A stretch of 64,000 bases of DNA, from contig NZ_JANHLD010000006.1 of NCBI RefSeq assembly GCF_028682455.1, forward strand, positions 20,452 through 84,451. Reading direction: 5' to 3'. Of this stretch, positions 43,903 to 51,720 are shown piece after piece (positions within the stretch are counted from its first letter, which is position 1; every line of letters begins with the position of its first letter). Position numbers and translations under genes: made by a program. The stretch comes from Pseudomonas putida. GTDB lineage: Bacteria > Pseudomonadota > Gammaproteobacteria > Pseudomonadales > Pseudomonadaceae. Under the pieces are notes generated by a model that saw nothing but the letters and a program-made list of their open reading frames with translations, was not told where the DNA came from and ran no database searches.

Positions 43903-44385
43903 ATGGCTCGAGGAGTAAACAAAGTCATTCTGGTCGGCACCTGCGGCCAGGATCCCGAAGTCCGCTACCTGCCTAATGGTAACGCCGTCACCAACCTCAG
44001 CCTGGCTACCAGCGAGCAGTGGACCGACAAGCAGTCGGGCCAGAAGGTAGAGCGCACTGAGTGGCACCGTGTGTCGCTGTTCGGCAAGGTTGCCGAAATT
44101 GCCGGCCAGTACCTGCGTAAAGGTTCACAGTGCTACATTGAAGGTAAGCTGCAGACCCGCGAGTGGGAAAAAGACGGCATCAAGCGCTACACCACTGAGA
44201 TCATCGTCGACATCAACGGCACCATGCAGCTGCTAGGCGGCCGTCCGCAGGATCAGCAGCACGGCGCAAATCACTATAACCAGGCGAGCAATCAGCAAGC
44301 ACCCCGCGCGCCGCGGCAAGCTCCCCAGGCATCTCCGTTACCGGTAGACGACGATGACAGCTTTGATTCGGATATCCCGTTCTGA
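43903..44385 (+). CDS. ssb: Single-stranded DNA-binding protein
   Basis: A 160-residue SSB. The OB-fold begins ARGVNKVILVGTCGQDPEVRYLPNG and contains EWHRVSLFGKVAEIAGQYLRKGSQ. A glutamine/asparagine-rich linker leads to the acidic tip DDDDSFDSDIPF that recruits repair and replication partners. GAGGAGAG precedes the ATG at 43903. Conjugative plasmids often carry ssb in the region that enters the recipient first, to coat transferred strands. A strong terminator follows. Confidence 0.93.
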   Translation: MARGVNKVILVGTCGQDPEVRYLPNGNAVTNLSLATSEQWTDKQSGQKVERTEWHRVSLFGKVAEIAGQYLRKGSQCYIEGKLQTREWEKDGIKRYTTEIIVDINGTMQLLGGRPQDQQHGANHYNQASNQQAPRAPRQAPQASPLPVDDDDSFDSDIPF

Positions 44386-44418
44386 AGTGTAGGTTTCTCA
44401 GAACCGTAAACATTAAAA

Positions 44419-44446
44419 GCGAAGCCATTGATGGCTTCGCTTTTTT
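44419..44446 (+). terminator. Rho-independent terminator after ssb
   Basis: GCGAAGCCAT, TG loop, ATGGCTTCGC, then six T. Also flanked by A-rich sequence on the other side, so it may work in both directions. Confidence 0.85.
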
Positions 44447-44518
44447 GTTTACCGCACTACCGGTAAGCGTGTATGCAATATACATTTCCCATATACGCAA
44501 GGATTGGATGAGCGATTG

Positions 44519-44932
44519 ATGAAGCTGTCGAAGGTGCAAAAGCAACGGGCTATTGAGCAGATGCACGACCTAATGTTACGACTTCCACTGGCCGAGGAGG
44601 CAGATCGCATAGAGCAGTGCTGGACTGCAGCGGAAGACACCGTTGATTCGTACATCACTGCAGCTGAGGCGCGAGCTTCTGATTTACCACCTAGTGAGCA
44701 GCTGGGGGAGGCCTGTTTCAACCTGATTTCCCTAGTCGATCTGATTCGAGATGACGACAACATTCAGCTTGTCTCTGAGCTGCTGACACCTGAGTTCGGC
44801 GTCGAGTTGTTCGGCATATTGCCGAGGGTCAAGCGTCTCAGGGATGCGGCAATGGCGAAGCTGGCAGAGCTGGCCGAGCAGCAATCCAGGACAAAGGACG
44901 AAAGCCCATCAACCGATTTTGATCTGTTTTAG
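44519..44932 (+). CDS. Hypothetical helical protein with SSB-like acidic tip
   Basis: A 137-residue all-helical protein. The ATG at 44519 is used; TTG codons at 44504 and 44516 are alternatives and the AAGGA ribosome site (44499-44503) is far from the ATG. The last residues, PSTDFDLF, are acidic with a terminal phenylalanine and resemble the tip of SSB and, less closely, sliding-clamp binding peptides (QL.LF). It lies downstream of ssb but beyond its terminator. Family not recognised. Confidence 0.5.
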   Translation: MKLSKVQKQRAIEQMHDLMLRLPLAEEADRIEQCWTAAEDTVDSYITAAEARASDLPPSEQLGEACFNLISLVDLIRDDDNIQLVSELLTPEFGVELFGILPRVKRLRDAAMAKLAELAEQQSRTKDESPSTDFDLF

Positions 44933-45001
44933 CTAACGAACGTCCACCAGGTCCTGTGGCGGTTAAATCAGTGGAAACGCCGGACAGCACGATAGCAACG
45001 T

Positions 45002-45988
45002 TCAGATGCCGAAAAGGTGGCGAGGGAACCCAGCTTCGCTAGGGAAGCCCATAGCGCCGAAGGTGCATCCAGGGATTGCCGGTTTGGAATCGATCAGCCG
45101 TGCGATTTCACGGATCCACTGACTTCCAGGCTCGATTCGTTGAAGTAGCAGCCAGATCACGGCGATAAGTCCGTATAGGCGCTTTAACGCATTTGCATCC
45201 AGGTTTAGGGCTTGGAAATAAGGGCTCTGTTGCGGTAAAGCAATGGGGTTGCTCGACGATTGGTTCCAGATCCGGGTGTGATGGGCACACCGATTGCGGA
45301 GGGTGTTCAGTTCTTTGAGCCAGCTGATGAATGCTCTGACATCTGTAAGGCCCAGCCTGGCAAGGACCCAGCCCTGAGGCTTGGCTTTGAGGAGTTGATA
45401 GTAGATGGACAGGGTACCGAAATCCCAGGCTTCGACAGCAACCCAAAACGGCACAGAGCGATTCTTTAACCGATGAGACTTGAAGTACTCCTCTTGGCAT
45501 TCGTCCTGTTTCTTTTGCTGACGAGCCGTCCAACTGTCCCATTTGCTCATGCTGAAACCAGGATTGATGACCGTCCACTTAGGTTCGATGAAGGTCACCG
45601 AGGTATATGCCATTTCGCTGTTACGGCCCAGCTCGTGAGCTACGACGGTCTTGAGATGGACCTCGATCGACTCGATTGCATCAAGCATGAGTAAGCGGAG
45701 CGCTTTATCAAATCTGTAAAGCTCAACGGCCTTGTCGAATCGAGTTCTAGGCTGGAAATCTTCCATCCGAACTGGCTTTCTGGTCTGAGGGCAGATGAGC
45801 TTGTTACCCGCGTCATCACGGGCGAATCTGCGGGCTGGGTACCAGAAACCGCTCAAACGGTAATAGCCAAGGCGGGCGATTTCACGCTTGGTTGCGTCAA
45901 CGTCGAGAATTTCCATGCCGCGAGCGGTCAGTAGCGTGACCAGGTCAGCGTAGGCTAGAAAAGGCTTCGGAGGGATGGGCTGGTTCAA
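45002..45988 (-). CDS. Abi_2/AbiD-AbiF-type abortive infection protein (HEPN)
   Basis: A 328-residue protein of the Abi_2 group: PPKPFLAYADLVTLLTARGMEI at the start, RLGYYRLSGFWYPA, FDKAVELYRFDKALRLLMLDAIESIEVHLKT, and near residue 232 RNRCAHHTRIWN, the R-x4-6-H motif of HEPN ribonucleases. Such proteins cleave RNA after phage infection and halt growth. The start is a TTG at 45988 because no in-frame ATG is near; an error of a few codons is possible. It stands alone, with no second gene that could be an antitoxin. Confidence 0.8.
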   Translation of the reverse strand: MNQPIPPKPFLAYADLVTLLTARGMEILDVDATKREIARLGYYRLSGFWYPARRFARDDAGNKLICPQTRKPVRMEDFQPRTRFDKAVELYRFDKALRLLMLDAIESIEVHLKTVVAHELGRNSEMAYTSVTFIEPKWTVINPGFSMSKWDSWTARQQKKQDECQEEYFKSHRLKNRSVPFWVAVEAWDFGTLSIYYQLLKAKPQGWVLARLGLTDVRAFISWLKELNTLRNRCAHHTRIWNQSSSNPIALPQQSPYFQALNLDANALKRLYGLIAVIWLLLQRIEPGSQWIREIARLIDSKPAIPGCTFGAMGFPSEAGFPRHLFGI

Positions 45989-46337
45989 CTTCCATGTTCC
46001 AGATACAAGAAGGCCTGACCGTAATGCCGGTCAAGCCGGCAACATAGGATCAGGCGCTGTTGAGATAATGTTGCCTGCAGTTGACAGGGGTGTCAACCAC
46101 ATCCGACGGCCTGTTCTGCAGCGTAGATCCTGATTGCCCGGGCGGGTGTGAGCGCGGTTTTGTGTCGCGGAGGACGGCTAGGCTGGCTTGACTAGGGTAG
46201 AGCTCGGTTTGGTTCCAGGCTGGCAAGCACGCCCTTTCTGGTCCTGGACTCAGGCTCATACGAATCTTTCTGGGAAATGTTTGAAGCCCCACCCCTGTGG
46301 TTTTGCTTCAGCCCACCTCCTTGATGATGCTTTGCTT
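45989..46337. other. 349-bp intergenic stretch without recognised gene
   Basis: Between the Abi gene and umuC. A TGACCG-CCGGTCA dyad lies near 46019-46037 (upstream of the Abi gene). No promoter or gene that I can support was found; short frames here lack ribosome sites. Confidence 0.4.
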
Positions 46338-47624
46338 TTAATTACATCTGACCTTCCAGAGTTGGTCCCAGCTGGTCATGTAACTGGGGCTTAGCAGAGC
46401 CCGGCGCATACCCCAGTCCGGCGTCAGCGGAACGGCAGCAGTGCGCAAGCAATCATGCCCCCACCGGCGATTGATCCGATCCATGGCAGCCATGAGCGCG
46501 TCGGAGCGCTCTGGCTGGCTCGGGCTGAAAAGGTCCTGAGTGAACTCCCCTCGCTTGCGCAGATCCATCAACAAGACTTCGGCCTTGCTGTACGCGAAGC
46601 CTGGCCGGTAGATCTGCTCGACCGCCTGCAGTGCGCTTTTGGTCAGCTGGCGTACATCATCGGTGGGGTAGGGCGGTACGCACGTTGCTGTGTTCGCATA
46701 CTTCGGCCCATCGCCGTGAAAAGAAGTCTGAATGCCGATCCGCATAGCGCCGCACAGAGAGCGCTGCATGCGCAGTTTCTCCGCAGCACGGTGAATGTAC
46801 GTAGCCAACGCCTCCTGCAGGCCTTTCAGCGTGTGTACCCGCTGTCCAAACATCTTGCTGGAGCAAATCGATTGCTTGGGCGCAACCGATTGCTCCAGGT
46901 CCATACAGGATTCGCCTTGAAGCTCACGTATCGTACGCTCGAGCACGACGCTGTATTTACGACCCATTGCCCGTGCGTCTGCTTGCGACAGCTCCCAGGC
47001 CGTACTGATCCCGTCGCGTGCCAGGTTATCGCGCATGCGACTACCGATACCCCAAACCTCATCGACAGGCATACGCCGGAGCAGCCATTCGACCGCCTCT
47101 GGTTTGCGCAGATCCACCACGCCGCCAGTCTTCTCTCGCCACACCTTTGAGGCGTGCTGAGCGGCTTTGGCCAAGGTTTTGGTATGCCCAATGCCGACAC
47201 CCACTGGCAGCGCTGTCCATTGCAGGACACGGGCTTGAATGGCCCGGCCTACATCAATGATCGGCTCGGGTAAGCCTTCAAGACTGCAGAACAACTCATC
47301 AATTGAGTACCGCTCCCATTGGGGCACCAGTGAGGCGATGGCCACGCCAACGCGGTGACTCAATTCGCCATACAGGGTGTAATTGCTGCTGAAAACTGCG
47401 ACGTCGTTCTGTTCGAGGAAGCCGCGCACCTTGAAATACGGATCGCCCATCTTCAAACCGAGGGCTTTAGCCTCGTTCGTACGAGCCACAATGCAGCCAT
47501 CCGAGTTGCTTAAGACAACGACCGGGCGCTGCCGGAGCTCGGGTCTAAAAATTCGCTCACAGCTGCAGTAGAACGAGTTGACGTCCACCAGGGCGAAGAT
47601 AGGTCGGGAGCTGTCAGCACACAT
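46338..47624 (-). CDS. umuC: Error-prone DNA polymerase V subunit UmuC (RulB-like)
   Basis: A 428-residue Y-family polymerase for translesion synthesis. The start FALVDVNSFYCSCERIF holds the first catalytic aspartate; YSIDELF holds the other acidic pair. Finger, palm and little-finger parts are complete, ending RALLSPSYMTSWDQLWKV. It overlaps umuD by 11 bp. Plasmid umuDC homologues in Pseudomonas are known as rulAB and give UV tolerance; regulation is through the LexA box ahead of umuD. Confidence 0.92.
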   Translation of the reverse strand: MCADSSRPIFALVDVNSFYCSCERIFRPELRQRPVVVLSNSDGCIVARTNEAKALGLKMGDPYFKVRGFLEQNDVAVFSSNYTLYGELSHRVGVAIASLVPQWERYSIDELFCSLEGLPEPIIDVGRAIQARVLQWTALPVGVGIGHTKTLAKAAQHASKVWREKTGGVVDLRKPEAVEWLLRRMPVDEVWGIGSRMRDNLARDGISTAWELSQADARAMGRKYSVVLERTIRELQGESCMDLEQSVAPKQSICSSKMFGQRVHTLKGLQEALATYIHRAAEKLRMQRSLCGAMRIGIQTSFHGDGPKYANTATCVPPYPTDDVRQLTKSALQAVEQIYRPGFAYSKAEVLLMDLRKRGEFTQDLFSPSQPERSDALMAAMDRINRRWGHDCLRTAAVPLTPDWGMRRALLSPSYMTSWDQLWKVRCN

Positions 47625-48045
47625 GCTTGGTCAGGTCCCAGGTTACGACCCCAAACACATCAATCGAGCCGTACTGATCAGGGGTGATGGTCTTATAGTT
47701 GGGGTGGGCCGATTCTAGTAGCCAACGATCATCGGGGGCTTTGGCCAGCCGTTTCACCAGCGGCTGGTTATCCACGTAGGCCAAAACGATCTGGCCAGTT
47801 CTCGCCGCGATCGATCGGTCTACAATTAAAACACCGCCGTCGTAGATTCCCGCGTCACGCATGCTTTCGCCCTGGACACGCACAATCCATACGTGCGGCG
47901 CCCGAATATTCAGCAACTCATCCAGGGAGATCGGCGGCTCGTAGTAATCAGCTGCAGGGCTTGGAAAGCCACCTGCAGCCGTTCCGGCGAGAACCGAAAT
48001 GAGCTGGCTTGAGTCTCGAAGGGGCTGAAGAGATACGACATTCAT
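47614..48045 (-). CDS. umuD: UmuD/RulA self-cleaving mutagenesis protein
   Basis: A 143-residue LexA-fold serine protease-like protein, processed to UmuD' with RecA. Cleavage site AG-G at residues 24-26 (AAGGFPSP), catalytic Ser61 (GESMRDAG) and Lys98 (VKRLAKA). The ATG at 48045 (MNVVSLQ) is used because the longer frame to 48099 runs through the LexA box. UmuD length and residue numbers match the E. coli protein closely. Forms Pol V with the overlapping umuC. Confidence 0.9.
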   Translation of the reverse strand: MNVVSLQPLRDSSQLISVLAGTAAGGFPSPAADYYEPPISLDELLNIRAPHVWIVRVQGESMRDAGIYDGGVLIVDRSIAARTGQIVLAYVDNQPLVKRLAKAPDDRWLLESAHPNYKTITPDQYGSIDVFGVVTWDLTKHVC

Positions 48046-48063
48046 GGTGGCACCGATTTGATA

Positions 48064-48079
48064 CTGTTTGCATATACAG
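48064..48079 (-). promoter_or_regulatory. LexA box upstream of umuD
   Basis: CTGTTTGCATATACAG fits CTG-N10-CAG and lies 19 bp before the umuD ATG, which makes umuDC SOS-inducible. Confidence 0.85.
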
Positions 48080-48168
48080 TAATCCAGCAATCGCTGCACG
48101 ACTAGCGTCGGTTAGACAAATGGCGTCTCCTGCAGCTGACAGTTCCCGAGATTTCCGCCTATAGTGCC

Positions 48169-48188
48169 CTAACAGATATATGTTTTAG
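48169..48188. promoter_or_regulatory. CTAAAACATATATGTTTTAG-type operator, copy 1
   Basis: CTAACAGATATATGTTTTAG, just downstream of a TATAGT -10 candidate (48161-48166) and 13 bp before the gene at 48202. It is one of four copies within 1.1 kb. Confidence 0.6.
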
Positions 48189-48201
48189 CCAGGGGAAAGC
48201 T

Positions 48202-48702
48202 ATGCAAGCTCTCGAGAAAGAAAGGCTGTTACAGATCTATGAAGAGGAGATAGAGGCCGCGTATGCCGAGCTCCTTGATGCGTTTATGAACATGCTGACG
48301 CTTGGGGTAGGGGATCCCAGGTCTATGGCTGGTCGATGCGGCGCACGAGTTGCTGCAGCGCACAAGCGGTGCAAGCGAGGGTTAGTGTTTTCCGAGCTGG
48401 TGATTGCTCGTGATGCGGGCTTAGATATAACCCCTACGGTTGCTGAGCATGTGTGTGAACGGCTGATCGGCCGTGGGGTAGATTTCCGAAAGGCGCTAAC
48501 ATTCTTTGGCACGCCTGGCCGTACTGCAGCGCAAAAATCTGACGTGGTCCAGGAAGACATGGCCAGTATTGAAGCGCAGCTGTCTCCGCAGGTGAGTTTG
48601 CTCATCTACGAGATGTCGGTGATCCGTGAGCGCCACAAGGAAGAGTATGGTGACCGAGTCGAGGCAGCGGTTAAAGATCTCCAGGGCAATTCAGGGGCCT
48701 AA
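48202..48702 (+). CDS. Hypothetical helical protein
   Basis: A 166-residue, mostly helical soluble protein with a GVDFRKALTFFGTPGRTAAQK middle and a charged C-terminal helix. AGGGGAAAG precedes the ATG. Operator copy 1 lies in its promoter and copies 2 and 3 lie around its stop. Family not recognised; its bracket of identical operators suggests it belongs to a small regulatory unit with the tandem-HTH gene that converges on it. Confidence 0.5.
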   Translation: MQALEKERLLQIYEEEIEAAYAELLDAFMNMLTLGVGDPRSMAGRCGARVAAAHKRCKRGLVFSELVIARDAGLDITPTVAEHVCERLIGRGVDFRKALTFFGTPGRTAAQKSDVVQEDMASIEAQLSPQVSLLIYEMSVIRERHKEEYGDRVEAAVKDLQGNSGA

Positions 48703-48743
48703 TGCATAGATGTTTTAGATACCCTAAAACATATATGTTTTAG
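48699..48743. promoter_or_regulatory. CTAAAACATATATGTTTTAG operators, copies 2 and 3
   Basis: CTAATGCATAGATGTTTTAG (48699-48718, degenerate) and the perfect palindrome CTAAAACATATATGTTTTAG (48724-48743) start 25 bp apart, between the convergent gene ends. Confidence 0.6.
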
Positions 48744-48766
48744 GCAAAGAGAAGGCAACCGTCTCG

Positions 48767-49186
48767 CTAGGGGAGGACAGGCTTCGCACAATTCAGTCTC
48801 TTGCGGCGCTGGGCTACAGCTTGTCTGGAGCAGCCGGCGCGGCGTGCAATCTCCGCGTTACTTGTGGTTGGGAGAAGATGATCAAAATCCTCCAATTTTT
48901 GCCCTTGGCGTGGTTCGTAAATATCCACCTGCAATAGCCGTCGGCGGCGGCCAATTTCGTACGCAGTGACGCAGAATATTTTTGCCAGGGCTACATCCGA
49001 CATAGTGCCCAAGAGCGGGTCATAGGGCTTGCTGATCGCTTTGTCGTCCGAAAATGGTGGAATGCCTTTGTTGGCCCGACGGATCTGGACTGCATTCGTA
49101 GTCGTGCCCGCCAGGTAGGCCACAATGCGGTCGTAGCATTGGCCAAGAAGCCAATCGTAGGGTTCGATCTTGGAGTATTTGGGCAT
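48767..49186 (-). CDS. Tandem helix-turn-helix repeat protein (three repeats)
   Basis: A 139-residue basic protein with three 33-residue units starting YDWLLG, YDPLLG and FDHLLP, with HTH cores (IVAYLAGTTTNAV, LAKIFCVTAYEI, IARRAGCSRQAV) and arginine-rich ends (RRANKG, RRRRLLQ, QRRKRLN). Same architecture as 35604-36035 and 4920-5681. A copy of the CTAAAACATATATGTTTTAG palindrome lies in its upstream region (49262-49281), and more lie downstream, so it is the most likely protein to bind that palindrome. The ribosome site is weak (TGGAAG). Confidence 0.7.
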   Translation of the reverse strand: MPKYSKIEPYDWLLGQCYDRIVAYLAGTTTNAVQIRRANKGIPPFSDDKAISKPYDPLLGTMSDVALAKIFCVTAYEIGRRRRLLQVDIYEPRQGQKLEDFDHLLPTTSNAEIARRAGCSRQAVAQRRKRLNCAKPVLP

Positions 49187-49261
49187 CGCCGCTTCCAGGC
49201 TGGATGTTACCGTTTGAAGTGCTTGAAGAAGCGCACGATAGCGCAGTGGGAGAAATAAAGC

Positions 49262-49281
49262 CTAACACATATATGTTTTAG
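49262..49281. promoter_or_regulatory. CTAAAACATATATGTTTTAG-type operator, copy 4
   Basis: CTAACACATATATGTTTTAG in the divergent region between the tandem-HTH gene (minus) and the DndB-like gene (plus). Confidence 0.6.
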
Positions 49282-49321
49282 CTATTCCGCCGCGGCACTG
49301 CCTTTGAAAAAAATATGTACA

Positions 49322-49341
49322 TACGTACGTACGTATATTAT
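49322..49341 (+). promoter_or_regulatory. TACGTACGTACGTA tract before the DndB-like gene
   Basis: TACGTACGTACGTA (49322-49335) overlaps TATATT/TATTAT -10 candidates (49334-49341). No good -35 hexamer and no CGGCTA hairpin were found; the ribosome site is GGAGG at 49368-49372. Confidence 0.5.
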
Positions 49342-49377
49342 TCTTTGTTCATTCTCACCAGGTAATCGGAGGCTGGA

Positions 49378-50985
49378 ATGTACGACGCAGTGATCGCCAA
49401 AGAAGCGTGCTCCCTTGAGACACAGCGGTTTGTACCGGGGGAGGTTGTTTCGATTCACAGGGACGGCACAGCGGCTCGTAATGCCGCGGACAAAGCCAAC
49501 AAGCGCAAAGGCGAGTACGGCCTTTTTGTGGCGGTTCACTCAGAGAGCCTGGTGAAGAAGGGGGACTTGCGCGAAGACCTGCTGAATCAACATGAGCTGA
49601 ATGAGCGCCGTGAGTATGGCAAGCGACTGATGCGAGCAATCTTGTCCGATGAGCTTACCGGTAAACGAAACGTAATGGCTGACGACGCTGGATATCACCT
49701 GCAGCATTTAGGTATCACTTTGGAGGAGCTCAAAGAGTGGTACGAAGAAGAGGTTCGGGCAGAACATCTTGAGCAACAGATTCGCTCTCAGGAGCATGCA
49801 CACTTGCGGGCAAGAGGGTTCGAGGCTCAAAAAGCTATCGACGAGATTCGTAACCAACCCTGCTTTGCTGTACCAGCCGTGCGTGGTATCCAGGCTGGGC
49901 AGGAGTATTTTCTCGCCCAGATTCCATACCCAATCCTGGCTCGCCTGTTTGTTTTCGACGAAGAGGAAGCCGTGCCTGCGGAATTGCGCGCTCAGCGTGC
50001 GCTGAACAAGAAACGGGCTGAATCCATCAGTGAATACATGCTCGACAACCGGGACACCTATGTACTGCCAGCGCTCACAGCGAGCGTCGACAAGGCTATG
50101 GCTTTTGAAGCGCTGGAAGGCATCGAGCAACTAGGCACGCTACACATTCCCATGAGCGCCACCATGCTGATCAATGACGGACAGCACCGGCGCCTGGCTA
50201 TCGAAATGGCACTGCGCAACGATGAGACGCTGCGCCATGAAACGGCGCCGGTACAGATTCACTTTGACCAGGGCCTGCAGCGCTCTCAACAGATTTTTGC
50301 TGACATCAACAGCAAGGCGGTGAAGCCTTCTAGCGCGATCAACGCGCTGTATGATCATCGCAATCCTTACAACACCTGGCTCCAAAACCTCCTCACTCAG
50401 TTGCCTGCGATCAAGCGCAAGATCGACTTCGAGAACGGTACTCCGGGCATGCGTTCGTCCAAGCTCTGGAGCCTGATTGCGTTCAAAAAATTCGTGACGC
50501 TGCTCACGGGGCTCAGTGAGAAAACCATCACTGGCCTGAGTGATGATGAGCTAATGGACTGCGCCGATCTTGTGCGTGAGTTCCTCGAAGGTTGCGAGAA
50601 GTACATTCCCCAGTGGGGCGATATGGTATCCGGCAAGATCGCAGCCTCGGACGTTCGTGAGAATTTCGTCATCGGACACGCGGTCTTCCTGGAGGCGCTC
50701 GGGATGTTCGGTCGTGAAGCGCTGTTCTACGGTACGCATCTATCCCCTCAAGAGAAGAACGCCAAGGTCATTGACCCAGGCAAGGCCAAGTGGCATGTCT
50801 TGAGGCCACTCGAAGCGCTACAACCGTCAAAGACCGACGGCATGTGGGAGAATCGGTGCGTGGTATTGGGCAAAATGCAAAAGACGGTCGACGGGACCAA
50901 AGCCACTGCCGCTCAGATGCTTTCGATTGCCAACATTCCTATGCCGGAATCGCTGGCCGAATTGCACCAGCGCATCATCAAGTGA
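49378..50985 (+). CDS. DGQHR-domain (DndB-like) protein
   Basis: A 535-residue protein with the hallmark INDGQHR (about 265-271) and following FADINSKAVKPSSA stretch of DGQHR/DndB proteins. DndB is the regulator of DNA phosphorothioation, but no dndA, C, D or E gene is present in the window. An N-terminal 190-residue helical region (charged, coiled-coil-like near 120-150) precedes the DGQHR core, longer than in typical DndB. GGAGG precedes the ATG. It may repress or sense host DNA modification, or belong to an unrelated system with the same fold. Confidence 0.7.
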   Translation: MYDAVIAKEACSLETQRFVPGEVVSIHRDGTAARNAADKANKRKGEYGLFVAVHSESLVKKGDLREDLLNQHELNERREYGKRLMRAILSDELTGKRNVMADDAGYHLQHLGITLEELKEWYEEEVRAEHLEQQIRSQEHAHLRARGFEAQKAIDEIRNQPCFAVPAVRGIQAGQEYFLAQIPYPILARLFVFDEEEAVPAELRAQRALNKKRAESISEYMLDNRDTYVLPALTASVDKAMAFEALEGIEQLGTLHIPMSATMLINDGQHRRLAIEMALRNDETLRHETAPVQIHFDQGLQRSQQIFADINSKAVKPSSAINALYDHRNPYNTWLQNLLTQLPAIKRKIDFENGTPGMRSSKLWSLIAFKKFVTLLTGLSEKTITGLSDDELMDCADLVREFLEGCEKYIPQWGDMVSGKIAASDVRENFVIGHAVFLEALGMFGREALFYGTHLSPQEKNAKVIDPGKAKWHVLRPLEALQPSKTDGMWENRCVVLGKMQKTVDGTKATAAQMLSIANIPMPESLAELHQRIIK

Positions 50986-51038
50986 GTACACCGCAGCGGG
51001 GCGCGTAGGCGCCTCGATCACACTTCAAGGAGATCGAT

Positions 51039-51452
51039 ATGTCTTTAGGAACTGATAGGTTGATACCGGTTGGTACTGCGCTGGTGGCTGTAGTCGCTGC
51101 GGCTTTCACGCATGGTGTGCTGCAGCTGCTACCGGATGTAAGCTTTGCCGCGCACGCCTGGATGATGTTTGGGGTGCTGATTGCGGTCGGCATACTCGGG
51201 ACAGGTCTCTGGTGCGAGACCCAGCCTGATGGTATTGGATTGATCACTGCCATTGGTGTTCTACCACTGGCCGGCGGGGCGATCTGGGGAGGGCTTTGGC
51301 CTGCAATGACAGAGTGGGGAGCGATCGGCCTGGCGTTCCCTGGGCAGACGCCACCGGTTGCTTGGTGGGCCTCGAGCACGGTGAAGTGGGTAGGGCTCGC
51401 AGCGATTCTGGGTGGCGGGTATTACTGGCTGTATCGGAAAAATTTCGACTAA
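51039..51452 (+). CDS. Small polytopic membrane protein
   Basis: A 137-residue protein with four probable transmembrane helices (LIPVGTALVAVVAAAF, WMMFGVLIAVGILGTGLW, LITAIGVLPLAGGAIWGGLW, WVGLAAILGGGYYWLY) and a basic C-terminus. AAGGAGA precedes the ATG. It begins a run of three small genes (51039, 51484, 51717) with short gaps. Family not recognised. Confidence 0.55.
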   Translation: MSLGTDRLIPVGTALVAVVAAAFTHGVLQLLPDVSFAAHAWMMFGVLIAVGILGTGLWCETQPDGIGLITAIGVLPLAGGAIWGGLWPAMTEWGAIGLAFPGQTPPVAWWASSTVKWVGLAAILGGGYYWLYRKNFD

Positions 51453-51483
51453 TCCTGGACTGGATTGTTTCGCGGAGGTTCAC

Positions 51484-51720
51484 ATGGAACTAGAAATCAG
51501 CACCCTTCAGAAGACAGCCCAGAACTGGCGTGATAGCAACCCATGCAATCAGGGAGGGATCGTCCTGGTATGGCAGGGGGCCGTATACGGTTGGAAAAAT
51601 GAGTTGCGCGACCCTCAGCATGAGCAGCCAGGGGCTATCGCAGTGGATCCAGCCGGTCAGGTCTTTATCGCTGAAGGGGGTGATGCCTACAACGGTGCCA
51701 CGCACTGGTCGCCAGTATGA
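51484..51720 (+). CDS. Hypothetical small protein, possible antirestriction type
   Basis: A 78-residue acidic protein containing GIVLVWQGAVYGWKNELRDP and IAVDPAGQVFIAEGGDAYNGA. Similar short sequences on mobile elements have, as far as I recall, been annotated as antirestriction (ArdR-like) proteins, but I cannot verify that. CGGAGG precedes the ATG at 51484. Its TGA overlaps the ATG of the next gene (ATGA). Confidence 0.45.
   Translation: MELEISTLQKTAQNWRDSNPCNQGGIVLVWQGAVYGWKNELRDPQHEQPGAIAVDPAGQVFIAEGGDAYNGATHWSPV

Noticed and set aside
44470..44485. LexA-like box TGTATGCAATATACA before gene 44519
   Set aside because: The dyad lacks CTG-N10-CAG; too weak to call an SOS box.
46050..46394. 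Short frames between the Abi gene and umuC
   Set aside because: No ribosome sites, no recognisable protein features, and the frames overlap each other.
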